DNA of 64,000 bases, from NCBI RefSeq assembly GCF_029784135.1, contig NC_073746.1:303501455-303565454 (forward strand), in the 5' to 3' direction. Position 1 is the stretch's first letter. Every line of letters starts with the position of its first letter. The notes under the pieces are model-generated. The model saw only the letters and a list, made by a program, of their open reading frames with translations, had not been told where the DNA came from and made no database searches. This DNA is from Toxorhynchites rutilus septentrionalis. Its lineage: Eukaryota; Arthropoda; Insecta; Diptera; Culicidae. This document shows positions 1-13,231 of the stretch, in pieces. The translations under genes were made by a program, and so were the position numbers.

Positions 1-1505
1 TCGTTCGCCTTGTCGCGAAACAATGGTCAAAATAAGTCATCCGTATTTGTGGTTCAATTTACTCTCTATCTGATCGGCATAATTCCGGAAATAATTCTAA
101 ATTGTTGAAATTTGAATGAAAATTATTATTCCATTTTGTTTGGATGTTAAATTTGTTTTGAATGTGTTTGAATGCTAACTTTTACGTGTTTATTCCACCC
201 GAAAAACCATTACTATTTTTGCTTCTTAGAAATGGAACATGGAGACCAATGTTGTTTACGTCGAATTGCGTGGCAAGGTTGTCACATTGGTTCAACTCGA
301 TTGGACTTGAGCTTGAACAGAATGCAAAATTGCGCTTTTTCCATTCAACAGAATACAACCAACAATATGTGGGGACGAATACGATCGAACTTCATTTTGT
401 GTTTGAACACACGCGCAATGTCATGACAATGCATTGCGCTTTGGCCTGGCTATAACTAAAGCTGTGTCGGCGTTGCTCATGATAGTGTCTCGCAAGTGAA
501 TGTATTATTCCTCGCACCGCTTTTGTTGATTGTGTAGTAAGAATTGCAGTCGTTCAATCTCTATCTTCGCGTATATGTCGACCATAAATTGTTGGCACAG
601 CTTGCGATATCTTGAATTGGCGTTTCTTGACCATGTCAAATCACCATATGATAAACATAAAAATCCTTCGAGCGCGCCCTCTGTTTGTTTCGTCGCATGT
701 TCGTAAATATTAAATCAAAATGAGAAATGATGTTCATAATGAATTAAGTATCTGTGACGGGGTCTCGTTGGTCTAATGTTTATGCAAGAGATTTTTCGTT
801 AAAGAAACCCTTCTGACTTGCACTGTAGTCACGCGTATTCGTGAGCTTGCCACTCCAGAATACATTCATGGCGTATTGTTCGTCATAGAAATCTCAACTA
901 TTTACTAATAAAAATGACGCAAGTAGTACTACGTTGAGAAGGCAAACCTTGGGAACGTTAGTGCCATTGAAGAAGAACATAGCGAGGGTCGTATGAACGG
1001 TGTGTGTCAACGATAAATTCCAGATTATTGTTGTTTCTTCGCATTAAATTTCTCGTGTCACCGTGCTATCATGATTCCAGCAGCGCTTGTGCTTTGGATC
1101 TACACTCGTGCTCTCCAGCTGATGTTTTATCAGGGTTGATGGCAATAGCGTGATTGTCATTTTGTAATCCGAGCAAATGTGATTTGAAGAATTTCGATAA
1201 CTCATTGTGCTCATTCAAAAAGGCTTCCAACTCGTCGGAGATTCTCCCTGCTTTAGATGAATTGATGTTACTTGTGTATTTGTAGATGAATGTTCAATGA
1301 AGCGGGCGTTTCGCCATCAGTCATTGAACAACTTAAATAAATTCGTTCTGTTGAAAAAACGAACAACGGTTAAATTATTAGAATATTTTTGACACAAAAA
1401 TAATAAAATCGCAATTGAAAATAGGGAATTGGGGTCAAAATTTAAGGTTATATGTATGGCATGAAGTCAAATTTTTGAAAAAAAAATCCAGATTTTTTTT
1501 CTGCA
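1..1505. other. No recognisable gene
   Basis: AT-rich DNA with only short, mutually overlapping open frames of fewer than 100 codons. None shows a domain, a signal peptide or a family motif, and I see no repeat shared with the rest of the window. Treated as intergenic. Confidence 0.5.
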
Positions 1506-1686
1506 TAGAGCCACCCTATTCGGTATTAAATGTATGGTTATCAGTATCCTACCGGTATCATATATAGTTTACAACCTATTCTCATACCTACCAAGTATTT
1601 TGAGTATAATTTCATCAAAATCGGTCGAGCCGTTTCGGAGGAGTTCGGTAACAAACACCGTGACACGAAATTTTTATATATATAGA
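1506..1686 (+). repeat. Possible non-LTR retrotransposon 3' tail
   Basis: The segment ends in a run of the type TTTTTATATATATAGAT, preceded by the phrase CATCAAAATCGGTCGAGCCG. That phrase resembles the untranslated 3' tails I associate with RTE-like elements in many arthropod genomes. No reverse transcriptase is present, so this would be a strongly 5'-truncated copy. The family assignment is from memory and weak; a Helitron or other repeat tail is an alternative. Confidence 0.35.
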
Positions 1687-4463
1687 TAAACAATGAAAGC
1701 AGTGAGCGTTTTTCCACTTCTGACAAATACTGCTATGAGCATCTCATTTGAGTCTCTGTCACTACTTCGATTGAATGGCACGACCGTTCATACAACAGAA
1801 GGGAATCTCAAATCTCTATGATAGCATGTCAAGCAACATGAATAAAGGAGCGGTTATTCAACCGAATGGCAGGGACTTAGTGAGCAGAGATCCGCATGAG
1901 TGAAGCATTACCATTGGTCAATTCAGTTCATGAGCCATGAGATATTTGTGATGAATAGAGATGTTGTCAAACTTTACTGATGGTAATCGGTATTTCGAAT
2001 TCAAATGGATGATATGATTATTTGCTGCACTGGTCCCAACTGTCCCAACGTGCATCAGCAAAACTAAAGAAAATCGAACGGTGATTGATCATTTTTATGC
2101 GGTTCCTATCCACCCAAATCACGTTTTTATGAAATTGTGTGATGAAAAATATATTTTTTGTGCGGTTACTATCCCTCGCACACGAACTGGTTTACTTGTA
2201 TTCATAAGCGAGAAATTGTTCTTCTAGTTTCATTTATTTTTTCAAGGAAGTTTATCAATGCTTACACGGAAACGTTCATTTAAATTGAGCATCGATAGTC
2301 AAGGCTGGTTTTGATTCATTTAAACCCCAGAAAATAGACTTCCAATCGACTGCTTAACGAACTGGAGACTGGCCAAAAATACCCATCACGCCACAATAAC
2401 TTCCCTACCGTAAGGGACACCCGGCGGTGATTTATGCCTGCTTTTAATTAGTCCATTTCGGAAGTAGGCAATCAGCGTCCGGTAATGAATGAGTTGTTGG
2501 CATTCGTTAATTTACGACCGAAAGTCACTTCACCTAACGGAAGCAGAAGAACGCAAAAAAAAACGCTATACTCCCGCATTGCCGAGCGAAGAAAAATCCG
2601 TATGTTAATGCACTCACAAGCACTTCACGCACGGCCGTTCCGTTCACGTCTTCCCAGAGCATCGTCTTGGTAACACCAAGAAAAGCCATAAATATTCCCA
2701 TCGAGGACCATCCTTACGCCGGTCATGGGTTGGTGTAGCGGTTGGACGGATAAATCGGAAAGAAGCCCTATCCGTTAGTTTTCTCGACTCGTCCTGCCAT
2801 CCGCCTCCGGTCATCTCGCCCCGTCCACGCTATCTGGATTAGCGGAAAACGGAGAAAATTGGATGGACACCTTCCTTCGGTCTTCGGTGGTGCACCTTGG
2901 GAGAGCCTCGGAAAAGATAAACACGCAATTAATTCTTATATTTGTTGTGACAAGTAGACAAATTGATTTGAATCCTTTGGGGAAGCTGCAACGCCAGTGG
3001 CAGCCAATTTCGCTCCAGATGCAATAAATAAAAGCCAGCGAAGTACTTTGTGTGGTTGGATGTGGGAAAAGCCAACACCGAGCATAAGGTCAAAGCGGAA
3101 CCATGAACGAAATGGGATATATTACATTAGTCGTCATCCGGACGGAGCCGAGGACTACGCTTCGTTGCTAGCCATCCTGCCTCCCTTCCCCCAGGGGACA
3201 AGTTTCCAGCTGATATTGATTTGTTCTCCGTGCTGAGCTCACTGCGAGAGCACTGGAATCTAGTTCGAAACTAGCTCATTTGTCAGCTCCTGCACTGTTT
3301 GACATTCGCATTCTCCGGGACAGTCGTAATAAATATCCCTCGCAGTGGCACAGATATCTGTGATATCAGATGAGGCTGACTATCTCGTTCCTGTCTCTGG
3401 ACCTAATCGAAGCTCATTTCGGAACGTTTGGGAGGAAGAAGTTTCGTTTTTGGACGTGGAATGAATAAAATATTTTTTGGTGTCTCCGAAATTCAATCAT
3501 TGTCCGCCTAAGCGCTCGGGAAACGGCAAGAATGACAATTTGTGGCTTCTGATGGATCGAATGCGTGATGTTAGCCAGTGACTGCTAATTGATTTGGCAT
3601 GAATAATTAAGTTAGTCGGAGGGGGATTGATGTCTTTCCTCTTCCTGCTTCTGCGTTTGGTGTTTTCCTTTGGTTCTGATTAATCGGGATGACTTTCCCG
3701 GTGCAGACCACGATACACCAGTTTTTAATTCATCGAAGGGCGTGTGCAAGCATTACTAATCAAAACCATTGCTTTCGCATCGAGCACCTTCTCGGCATCC
3801 ACATTCAACCCGAAGCCACTCCTAGAGCCAGGAGTGGACATATGTTCTAATTTCTCAGCAGAATAGATTAGTCATTACATCCTTCAACAAAAACAAAAAA
3901 AAAAGAGCAATGAAAGAAGAAAGTCCATCAATCAATCCATTAGCAATAAATCTTCAACGTGAATAAGCTTATTTGCTATGGTTGCTGACGGACAGACGTC
4001 AAACGGCTACTGCCCGTCCGTCACTAAACCAATGCCCACAACTCTTGCTTTTCCGTATTCATATGTTGGAAATTTACGGTCGGCGGGCGAGAGTAAGGAA
4101 GCAGTCAATGCCAGGGAATGACACTTTTTCTTTCCCATGCCCAGCCCACGTCGGCTCTTGCGTGTCGTTTATCGTTTTTGTTGTACGGTGTGGTAAAGTC
4201 GTAGATTGTGTACCATACCATGTGCGATAGCTATGTTTGTAATGAAAACTCTTCTACTCTTCCAATCTTAATACCAAATATTAGGACTCTAGCTTAGTTC
4301 CCGCCCGCAAATGTTAGGTATTCATGTAAACAGTTATAATAGTCATTACTAAGAAACCACTCAACTCGAGGCTAAGAAGTATTCGGAAAGGTGCTAGAAG
4401 TTACAGAAGCAGGGAACCATGGGTAGACCCAGTGCTTTGCATCTGGATCTACTCAATTTGCAA
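1687..4463. other. Non-repetitive DNA, no gene found
   Basis: The interval 2400-3700 is visibly richer in G and C than its surroundings and lacks the repeats seen elsewhere. It has no open frame above about 85 codons and no recognisable protein motif. It could hold regulatory sequence or untranslated exons of a neighbouring gene, but nothing in the bases proves that. Confidence 0.45.
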
Positions 4464-4730
4464 TCTATATATATAAACATGGATTTCTGTCTGTCTGTCT
4501 GTCTGTGTGTCTGATTCTCATGGACTCGAAAACTACTGAACCGATCAACATGAAAATTGGTATGTAGGGGTTTTTGGGACCGGGGAAGTTTGAGACCACT
4601 CCTCTCAAAGGGGGGGGGGGGGCTGCCATACAAATGAAACACAAATTTCTGCATTACTCGAGAATTATTCAAGCAAATGGAACCAAATTAGACATATGAG
4701 TAATTCCAAATGAAATCGACAAATGACAAA
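4464..4730 (+). mobile_element. Helitron-like repeat, 5' end fragment
   Basis: It begins TCTATATATATAAACATGG, then runs through a CTGT microsatellite and the phrase ATGGACTCGAAAACTACTGA. This is the same 5' end as the fuller copy at 32421. One internal unit follows: a G-run, then GCTGCCATACAAATGAAACA. No 3' end (GGGTCAGCTAGT) follows nearby, so the copy is broken. It encodes no protein. The Helitron/Helentron label rests on the TC start and CTAG end of related copies and on absence of inverted termini; it is an inference. Confidence 0.5.
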
Positions 4731-4811
4731 ACATGAGTATTTTTGATTCGAATGAAAGTGTGTATTCCGTTTGGGTTAGAGGAAATATGAGTTTTCCACA
4801 GCAATTGGGAA

Positions 4812-5881
4812 TTTTTTGACTCAAGCGTAACTTTTGAAAAAGGGCGTATCGATTTGAGTAACAGAAATCATTGAAAATTTATATCTCAAAAACTATGAGT
4901 CGTACCGAAATAGTGTCTTAGAAAGAGTTAGAGAGTATTGATGGTTGAATATGAAAAAAATGTACGCTGAGTAAAAAAATTAGTACTCTTTTTTTTTATT
5001 TACAAAATAAAAATTCAATTTGCAATATCCAAAATACATATTTTTAATTTTTTTTAATTTTTTTCATACGAAATAGAAGTCATGCAGAAAATTTAAAAAA
5101 TCGAATTTTTAGGAATTTTCGAAACTTCGAATTTTTGTATGTTAACAATCATTTTTAGCCACAAATAATCAATCCTGATGTGATTTAAAACAAAAAAGTT
5201 TATTATCAATCTCCTTCTAAATGTAGCCATTCTCAAAATATTTAAAAAAATATTTCAAATTTATTGTCTTTTTTCATAGTAAATAATCTCTTTTAATATG
5301 TTTGTCGTGTTATACCGTCATGTTCATGAAATTTTATGAATTTGCTTATAATTTCCAACAACTTTTCCAAATACATCATAATGGTTCATTTTTTGACTCA
5401 AGCGTAACTTTTGAAAAGGGCGTATCGATTTGAGTAAGAGAAATCTTTGATAATTTATATCTCAAAAAATATGAGTCGTACCGAAATAGTGTGCTAGAAA
5501 GAGTTATAGAGTATTGTTGGCTTAATTTGAAAAAAATATACACTGAGAAGAAAAATTAGTACTCTTTTTTTATTTACAAAATAAAATTTTAATTTGCGTT
5601 ATCAAAAAACATGTATTTTTTTATATTTTTTCAATTTTTTCATATAAAATAGAAGTTATGCAGAAAATTAAAAAAATGGGCTCAAGATGGTAAAACTATT
5701 TTTGACGAACTTTGTGAAACATCGAATTTTTAGGAATTTTCGAAACTTCGAATTTTTGTATGTTAGCAATCATTCTTAGCCACAAATTATGAATGCTTAT
5801 GTGATTTAAAACATAAAAGGTTATTATCAATCTCTTTCTAAATGCAACCATTCTCGAGATATTTAAAAAAATATTTCTAAT
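4812..5881. repeat. Direct duplication of about 0.47-0.49 kb
   Basis: The block at 4812-5270 is repeated in the same orientation at 5389-5881, starting from TTTTTTGACTCAAGCGTAAC in both. The copies are clearly homologous along their whole length but differ at many single bases and A/T-run lengths, so the duplication is not recent. Neither copy has coding potential; the open frames here are by-products of low-complexity AT sequence. Confidence 0.75.
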
Positions 5882-7130
5882 ACGAACAAAATTTTTGGTT
5901 AGTTTCTGTGAAAAATTACTCAACAAAGAAATTACTCAACAAAGCAATGAATACTGCGACAACAAGTGTTATGTTTGCACATGATGTTCTTGAATTATAA
6001 ACATCGTGTTTGTTTACACATGTTTATGTTTGTGTATCATTGATCGTGTTTGGGATAAACATTCAACACTAGCGAAAATCATGTTCGTGTTCAAACAAAA
6101 ACATGGAATTTTCACATCGCGTGGACATGTGTAAGTGTTTTTCGTTTCGACTAAAAACACGTCTGAACGTATCAATATGAAACATTCACATAAGTTTTAG
6201 GGAAATACTAGGCAAAAAAAATGATCTGGGGTAGTTTAGTAAAGAATTGTGTTAGTCTACAATTTTTTTGAAAAAACAGAAGAAAATCCTCTTTTTTTTG
6301 TTCCTTATATTGTTGTTCACTACACTTACACAAACCAAGATAAAAAAAAGTAAGTAAAATATTCTAATACTTGAAAGTTGAAGCTTTATAATTATGTACA
6401 TCTTATCTTAATGCGTTGATTTTTCATGAAGTTACAGCGTATCAAAAATCACTTCAAAAATCTGACTTCGTACTCTGTTAGTCTGATTTTTTTTTCGAGT
6501 GTCTTTATTCTTTTGTTGGTGACCTTCTTGAATGTTTACGTAAGGTTGATTCCGAAATACCATGGCTTGCAGTAACCCGGTTTATTATGTTTCCAAAGAC
6601 GGACTCGGACTCGGAATAACGGCATATTCAGTAGGCTAGGTTTTGGAATGTTTCACCTTAATAATTGAAACTGACAAATTCTACCTATACGATGTTCTTA
6701 TTGTTCAACGTTTTCGTTGAACAAAAACTATCGCGTTCTAAAGTATTGAGAATAGCCCCAGACTGTCAGATTTTGATTCTGCTCTACAATACAAAGCCAG
6801 TAAAACAAATCGTCTGGAGGATCCGTCTGCACTGGAACGAAAGAAACAGTCAATATAGTATACAATATGATGGATCAATCAATAAAATGTATTAAATTTT
6901 TGATGAAAAATTATCAGTTAGAATTGGATCAGTAAGTTAATTTACGGAAAGAAGAGTTAAATATTACAACTATTAGATGATATTGGTTAATAGAAGTGGA
7001 ATTCGGCGAAGATTTTGATATCAAATCAAAAGAATTAACGGCAGCCGATATCTGGAACGAAAATTAGTGCTAACCAACATGAATTATCCTATGTTGAATG
7101 TGAACAGCGACAATTTGCATTTTCACCCTA
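5882..7130. other. AT-rich DNA, nothing recognised
   Basis: No open frame above 76 codons with any family resemblance, and no repeat shared with other parts of the window was seen. Confidence 0.45.
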
Positions 7131-8830
7131 ACACGCCATTCGCCGTCGGACTGAAATATCATCAAACAGTAATTAATATACGATATCATGCGGCCCATTT
7201 ACATACATACATGTGACCACCGTAAGCTGCTCCCATTTTATCCCTCCCTCCGAATGCTGGAGGAGAGACAAAAAAAAACCAAAACGCACTGTTTTCCCTC
7301 AAACTGTCCACACCTTGGTGTGGCCGAACCAAAAAAACGCCCTCCCAAATGGGCATTGGAAGAAAGTCGTCCACTTCGACATTAGCAAATATATGGGCAT
7401 ATAGGTAGCGGTAAAAATGCTGCCATCATTAATCTTATTTGATATCAAAATTACATTTGTCCTTTCTCAAAATGATATATGGATTCGCAGCTTCATCGGA
7501 GCAGATGTCCTTCGGACTATTAGCTCGGGTTGATGGGATTTCCCAGTGCGCGTATTGTGACCACTGCCACTCGAAATGTAAACAAACAGTGACAGTTCGA
7601 AGTTGTGTCGGTTTTGCCGATAATAAATGATTCTTTTGCGTATGTGCGCTTCGGACGACATGCGGAATGGGTTTGCGATTAAGCCCATTACTGTCAATTT
7701 GAGGGACATCAAATTTCCGGTTGTCCCCTGTGGTCGGGGTGTGATTAGGATTCTCACAGAAACCGGAATTCTTTCCGAACAGCCTAGCCTCGATTGTATT
7801 GTTCTCCAAGACAAAATTAATGAAGTTTTGTTGGCGAGGAGAGGATTTTTGGGACGTTATTTTGTTTCTAATAAACGAGCAAATAATCACGTCTCCGGGA
7901 GAACATTTCCAGAACATTACGTTCCGATGAATCATTCCACTGGCAACATTCGTTATTATTCCTTCGATTACGACATTCATGAGAAAAGTGAAGATCATAT
8001 TTCAGCTATATATCTTCCGGGCGAGTCCAACCATCGTCTCGAATTCGAGTGGAACTCCTTCAATTTGCCATTTCAGTACTGTTTCCAACGTTTGTCTCGT
8101 ACGATTTTTACCGTCGAATGAACCTGCCGGTGATTTATAGCATCCACTGCCGCAGTCTTCAATTTGCATGTCGTTCTCTCCCATAATCTTTGAATGCGTG
8201 GGAGTTACCTCTGCTGTCTGCTCCCGGAAACAAAACAAGAACTCACAAAGAATCAACTTCGAATCGAAATCTAATAACGGCAGTCAGCCGTTGGCAGCCG
8301 CAACAGCCGGTCGACATGGTGGATTATTAATGGCGTTTAGAATCGTAAATCAACCATTCCGTCGACTCGGGGTAGATATGCTTCATTTGTGGAGTTTGCA
8401 TCTGATGATCCAACCGGAACCGGACCGAGTGCATTCGAGTGGGGGGTGGCGAGACAAATCGAACCTCCGGTTCACCACACTGACGCACAGCATACAGTTC
8501 ATTCGGGATCGCAGGCGATGACCCATGCTCAATATCAGCTTCAGCATTGCCGCCATCAAATCAACCATAGACCCAACCCCGATGATCCCGCACAGCTCTG
8601 GGATGGGTCGAAAGAGTTATTCTCTGCGTTCTCGCGCAATCGAGGGAACCAAATTTGCTGCCGTCTCCGGGTTGAAAAAACGGCATTTCAGGTTGTTTTA
8701 GCTGCTGGAGTGGGTGGCATTCCGATCGGATACATCGGAATCTGGGTGGGATGCAAGTGACGATTTCAACTGCAGAAGTGCGATGATATGCGCTTATCAT
8801 CGATTGGAATTCGTCGGGACTACCGGGCAC
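7131..8830. other. GC-richer island with overlapping open frames
   Basis: The interval is less AT-biased than its flanks and carries unusually long frames on both strands: 187 codons at 7435-7998 (minus) and 164 codons at 7627-8121 (plus), plus 123 codons at 8389-8760. They overlap each other, so at most one could be real. None shows a domain, signal peptide, transmembrane stretch or family motif that I recognise. The frames may simply reflect low stop-codon density in GC-richer sequence. The island is not a copy of any repeat seen here and may be conserved non-coding or exon-adjacent DNA. Confidence 0.35.
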
Positions 8831-9887
8831 TGGAAGTCTTTTTTGCTAGCCAAGATTGAGGATTGATTGTTTTAATGAAGATTCTTCAGTTCTTGTTTCG
8901 GATGTGTAAAACATTGAATAGCAACAAACGTTTAATTTGAACATGGATATTTTATAAAACGACTCAGTAATTTGAATTCAAATTCAATAATGTTCGGGGT
9001 GGTGTCTGAATCAATCAATTATGTACATGACTGATCGATCCAGAAACAGTCCCGAACAACAAGAAAAATAAAACAAAAAACAACGTAACGTACAAATGTA
9101 CAATATGATGATTTTATGCATTTCAAAACCACGTACGCTACCATTTTAATGTTAAATCATACTTCACATCATATCATAATGTTGGGCAGTGGCGTAGGGT
9201 GCGGGTGGCAAACCCGGCATTTGCCGGGGGTGCTGACCCTTTGGGGCGCCAAAATCCAAGAATTCTCAATAGCAATTTTTTTCCCGAATTATATTTCATC
9301 TTCCAAATGAGTGAAAAGACATCCATCATGAATAGTTGCTTCTTTCCGTACATGAAACCAATAACCTTTCCTTTATTTTCGCAAAATTGAAACAGCCAAC
9401 ATCACATTACACCAATGCCCTTTTGATTTTTTCGCTACGCATGCCTGGGCGCCCTTCCTTGCAATGTTTTACAGTTATTTAAGCAAAAACACGTTCGTTG
9501 CCCGTCACTTAGATATGGGTGACACTTTCCTTATTCACATTGGATAGGATTTTTAAAAGGAATTTGATAGAATTTAGGTAACTATTGGATATCTAGAACA
9601 ACAATAAAATTATAACCATATTATTATAATGTTTATAATATATTTTTATTGATTTATAGTGCGGATGGTTTGTATTGCAGTTTTTTTTTTGCGTAATTCA
9701 TATAGTATGACTTTGGCATGTGTTATTGTTGTCAATCCGTCTTGAAATTAAAAAATATTGCTAGATATCGCAAGTTGGGCCCCGCAAGAAACTCTGAAAC
9801 GTCGCATGCATTACAAGAACGCATACTGTGCATAAAGTTGGTACAGCGTGAAGAAGTTATGATTTTCAGAAAACCTAAATTTTGCCA
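8831..9887. other. AT-rich DNA, nothing firm
   Basis: No gene recognised. A short stretch near 9184-9250 (GGGCAGTGGCGTAGGGTGCG and following) resembles the kind of sequence seen at ends of cut-and-paste elements, but no partner end was found, so it is not called. Confidence 0.4.
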
Positions 9888-10270
9888 TCTGCGACAATAG
9901 TAAATTAAGTCCGAATGAGCTAATATTTTGCATTGGGTATTTTATCGTACAAATCAACATTTTGCAGGAAGTCCCGTATGTAAAAACCAATATGACGATT
10001 TCCATTGGCACCCTAAACCATACGTTTTGCCTCGTATTCCGAAAAACGTAGAGTGTCGATTTTCGGCATAAAAAACAAATTTCCGCGATGACAGAAGATC
10101 TTGACGTTCCATCCATTTTGAAGATCAAATTTTTTTTTAAAACCTCACCCCCTTGGTTGATTTTTTTGGGTTTCAAAAACCTGACGGCTGTGCGACACAA
10201 GTAAATGAAGTCCGATTGAGCTGATATTTTGCATAGGGTAGTTTTTCGTGGGAATCAATATTTTTAATGA
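9888..10270 (+). repeat. Interspersed repeat, copy 1
   Basis: It contains two direct sub-units about 300 bp apart, each beginning near AAGTCCGA(A/T)TGAGCT and continuing through a TTTTGCAT phrase. The block CACCCTAAACCATACGTTTT near 10009 is shared with a second locus at 22605-23135. No coding capacity. Likely a non-autonomous transposon remnant of unknown class. Confidence 0.6.
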
Positions 10271-10309
10271 AGTCCAATTTGAAAATTCGAAGGTCACTTT
10301 TTTCCCATA

Positions 10310-10888
10310 CCGTATTGTCTTAAATTCCGAACACTTAAGCTTTGTTGGCCAATAAACAGTGTCTCGTTACTCAAATAATACTTTTTCGCGAAATTAAGGT
10401 GGTTTTTGGATACAATATAGAATGTTCTTCCATTTGTCCACTAGAAAATTTATTTGCAAATACATATTCATGGTGAAAAACTAAAAATAGGTTTGATTAC
10501 ATTTGTCTCAAAATCCGAACAGCAAAAATGTATTTTTTTAAATCATAACTTTTCTGCAACCAGACCGATTCAGATGATCGATATATCAAATTAAAGCCAA
10601 TTAACTATTCTTCTTTGGAAAAATATTGTAAAAATTTGGATGTTGTGCTTCGAAACTTGATTCAAATTCAAAATTTGCTAACGCAAATATTTTATCGCTA
10701 GTTTTGACACTTTTTTGCAAATGCTTAGTATTATAAGTTATAGGAAGTATCGATACCTGTAAATAATGTTAAAATGAAGCCTACACCACAAAGAATGTCA
10801 GGTTTTTTTATTATTCAATTATTCATGACATTAAAGTTCAGTAAATTTATAGTTAAAAATGAAGTGTTCGGAATTTGAGACAAAACGG
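10310..10888. mobile_element. 579-bp MITE-like element with TA target duplication
   Basis: The left end CCGTATTGTCTTAAATTCCG and the reverse complement of the right end, CCGTTTTGTCTCAAATTCCG, match over about 27 bp. TA dinucleotides flank both ends (10308-10309 and 10889-10890). There is no open frame of note, so it is non-autonomous. TA flanks point to the Tc1/mariner/pogo superfamily; the autonomous partner is not in the window. A related right-end block lies in opposite orientation at 11498-11706. Confidence 0.75.
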
Positions 10889-11497
10889 TACATCCATTGG
10901 CATTCTAATGATTATAGGTCAATTGAAGCAGGCTGCGTCAAATTTCAGACGGAATAATTCTTCAGACGTTGATACAAAGGAACTTGTATCAGAGGTGGTA
11001 TCAATGGAAATTTATTAAAAATTATCTACGTTCTAAAATGGACCAAGACCAACTCACAGGCTCGGCAATTCATTCGATCGAGAAGGAATCGCTAGCAGAC
11101 AATTGTGGATCATTTTTCTTCAGCAGAAGCACGCAAGGTAAAGATTTGATTTCGGAAACAAAGCTGGTAATGGTATTTCCAGCACTCTAATAAACAGCTC
11201 AAAGTGAACATTGGTATAAGTGAGTAATTTTCCCAAAATATCACAATCTCAAAACTAGTGATAAAATCGAAAAAAGTGATATTTTTTGAGGCGCAATCCG
11301 AGTAGGCCGCCGGTCCGCCTTCGGAAGCTTAGTTCTCTCGCAAGCAAACCTGTGTTCCACTCATTGCCCCCCGGTTAGTTTGAAAGATAGGAGACCTCGC
11401 TTTAATTACGTCCGATCGAGCGTTAGCGAGTGTTGGGTAAAAACAAATTGAAGTACGAATCTTAACCTTCAAAATCATGTATTTATTTTTTCACATA
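10889..11497. other. Spacer between inverted repeat copies
   Basis: This stretch lies between two oppositely oriented copies of the same element end. A short GC-richer section at about 11290-11430 stands out, but nothing in it is recognisable. The 73-codon frame at 10969-11190 shows no family resemblance. Confidence 0.4.
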
Positions 11498-11706
11498 CCG
11501 TTTTGTCTCAAATTCCGAACACTTCATTGTCAAATTTGATTTTACTAAACTTTGATGTTATAAATAACTGAATAATGAAAACCCAGACATTCTTTGGGGT
11601 ACAGGCTACATTTTAACATCATTTACATCAACAGCCTATAACTAATAATACTAAGCGTTTTCGAAAAAGTGATTGTCAAAACCAGTGACAAAATGTTTGC
11701 ATTGAA
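11498..11706 (-). repeat. Truncated inverted copy of the 10310 element
   Basis: It starts after TA with CCGTTTTGTCTCAAATTCCG and then reads as the reverse complement of roughly 10690-10888, including the region corresponding to TTATAAGTTATAGG. No second end is found downstream, so the copy is truncated near 11706. Confidence 0.65.
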
Positions 11707-12204
11707 TTTCTCAGTTTTTGTAGTTGTTTCAACTATTTTGTTTGATGTTCCCATGTTAAGTGCTAGAAACACTCAACAGTAGATGTTTGAACACACTATT
11801 TTCATGCAAATACAGCATTATTTCACAAATTGGGGTACAAGGACAGTCCAATTATTGAGCAACAATATAAAAAGATTCTAATTGAGCCTTCCAGGAATCA
11901 AGGAATTGTTTAAAATTAAATTGCAGCGGAATTAGAAAATATAGCAGTTAGATGTCGAAGAACAAATTATAAAACGTTTAGAGAATTCCGTGATGTCTTC
12001 ATCTGATCGAAACTGCTATACAGCCATTCCATGCCAAACCTATATAGTGGTTCTCAGATTTTTGTGAAGATTAAATTTTAGTTTTGTTAGAATATTTATT
12101 AGTTTTTATCACAAAATATTAACCCGTATTTTTTTATTTTATCATCAGAGATCATTTCATCAGAGATTCTATCCTTCTTTGTTTTCAGGAAGACTTTTTT
12201 TTCG
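11707..12204. other. AT-rich spacer, nothing recognised
   Basis: No coding potential or shared repeat noticed between the truncated MITE copy and the Helitron-like 3' end. Confidence 0.4.
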
Positions 12205-12490
12205 CCTAATATGTTGATAAGAGCAGAACTCGCTAGTATTGCCCGATTTACGGCTGTCTTTATTCTATCATATTTTCTGTATAAAACATTTATTCCATGT
12301 AACGGAGAAACATGTTATTTGCAAGTGGTTAAAAAACGAGTAATGCGTCTGAAAATAATCTGATATTATAATGATGAGTTTTGTTAGAAATACTAGAAAT
12401 TTTATAGTAAAAGGTAAATTCAACGGGGTCGAAGGTATTGATAATAAAAAAACAAATGTTGGATGGGACGAAATTTGCCGGGTCAGCTAG
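12205..12490 (+). mobile_element. Helitron-like repeat, 3' portion
   Basis: It shares the block ATTCTATCATATTTTCTGTA, then ACATGTTATTTGCAAGTGGT, with the copies at 21.3 and 33.3 kb, and ends in TTTGCCGGGTCAGCTAG just before T. The 5' portion and G-run tandem units are missing. No inverted repeat or target duplication brackets it, which fits rolling-circle elements. No protein is encoded; the 113-codon minus-strand frame here is fortuitous. Confidence 0.55.
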
Positions 12491-13231
12491 TATCCTATAA
12501 ATCCTATAATTATCCATAACAAACACACTAAAATCGTTACCAAAATTCTCTGGTACAAATATGTGCCTAACTTTATTATCATACATATTGCCAGTATTGC
12601 GATTTACAACGACTGAATAAGTTTTTCCAGAATGAAAATTCCGAACATATTCTGTGCTGGATAATTCCATGAAACCAGAATACTTGAAAAATTTAAGGAA
12701 TTATAACGAGATTAAGATTGAGGATATATTAGGATTTATTAGTGCGGCTGATATGTATGTAGGAGTAGCCGCAATGTTATTGACGAAGGAATATGCTTTG
12801 GAGTTACCCAGAAGATTCTTTTTTGTTTTGAAAGTCAATATAATAAGATTTATATAATCGAACCATAAAACATAAAAATTTGAAAAAAATCTTCATTTCT
12901 TCCTCTGCTGATATGTTTTTATATTTTGGTGAGTAAATATTAAGTTCAAAACATGAACTATGAATACAGGTAAATTCTGAGTATAGATTTCTCTGTAATT
13001 AACTATAGTGCTTCAGGTTTTTGGGAACAATATTAACGAGCAAACAATCCGGGGACACGCTTGCTTTTCCACTTCTGGGAGAGTCTGTACCGTGCTTCTT
13101 CCAAATTCCTCAACATCAATTGATCGACTTTTCTCTCAATTCAATCTTAATAAAACGAATAGATTAGGAACGAAAACAATGAAAGGAATGTTAGCCACTA
13201 AAAAATATGTCGAGCAAAATAAAAAATTATA
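12491..13231. other. AT-rich DNA, nothing recognised
   Basis: Short frames only (67 and 74 codons), no domain or repeat match seen. Confidence 0.4.

Noticed and set aside
7435..7998. 187-codon minus-strand frame
   Set aside because: It overlaps a 164-codon plus-strand frame and shows no motif, so a gene call cannot be supported.
9184..9250. Transposon end (GGGCAGTGGCGTAGGGTGCG)
   Set aside because: No partner inverted end or target duplication was found nearby.
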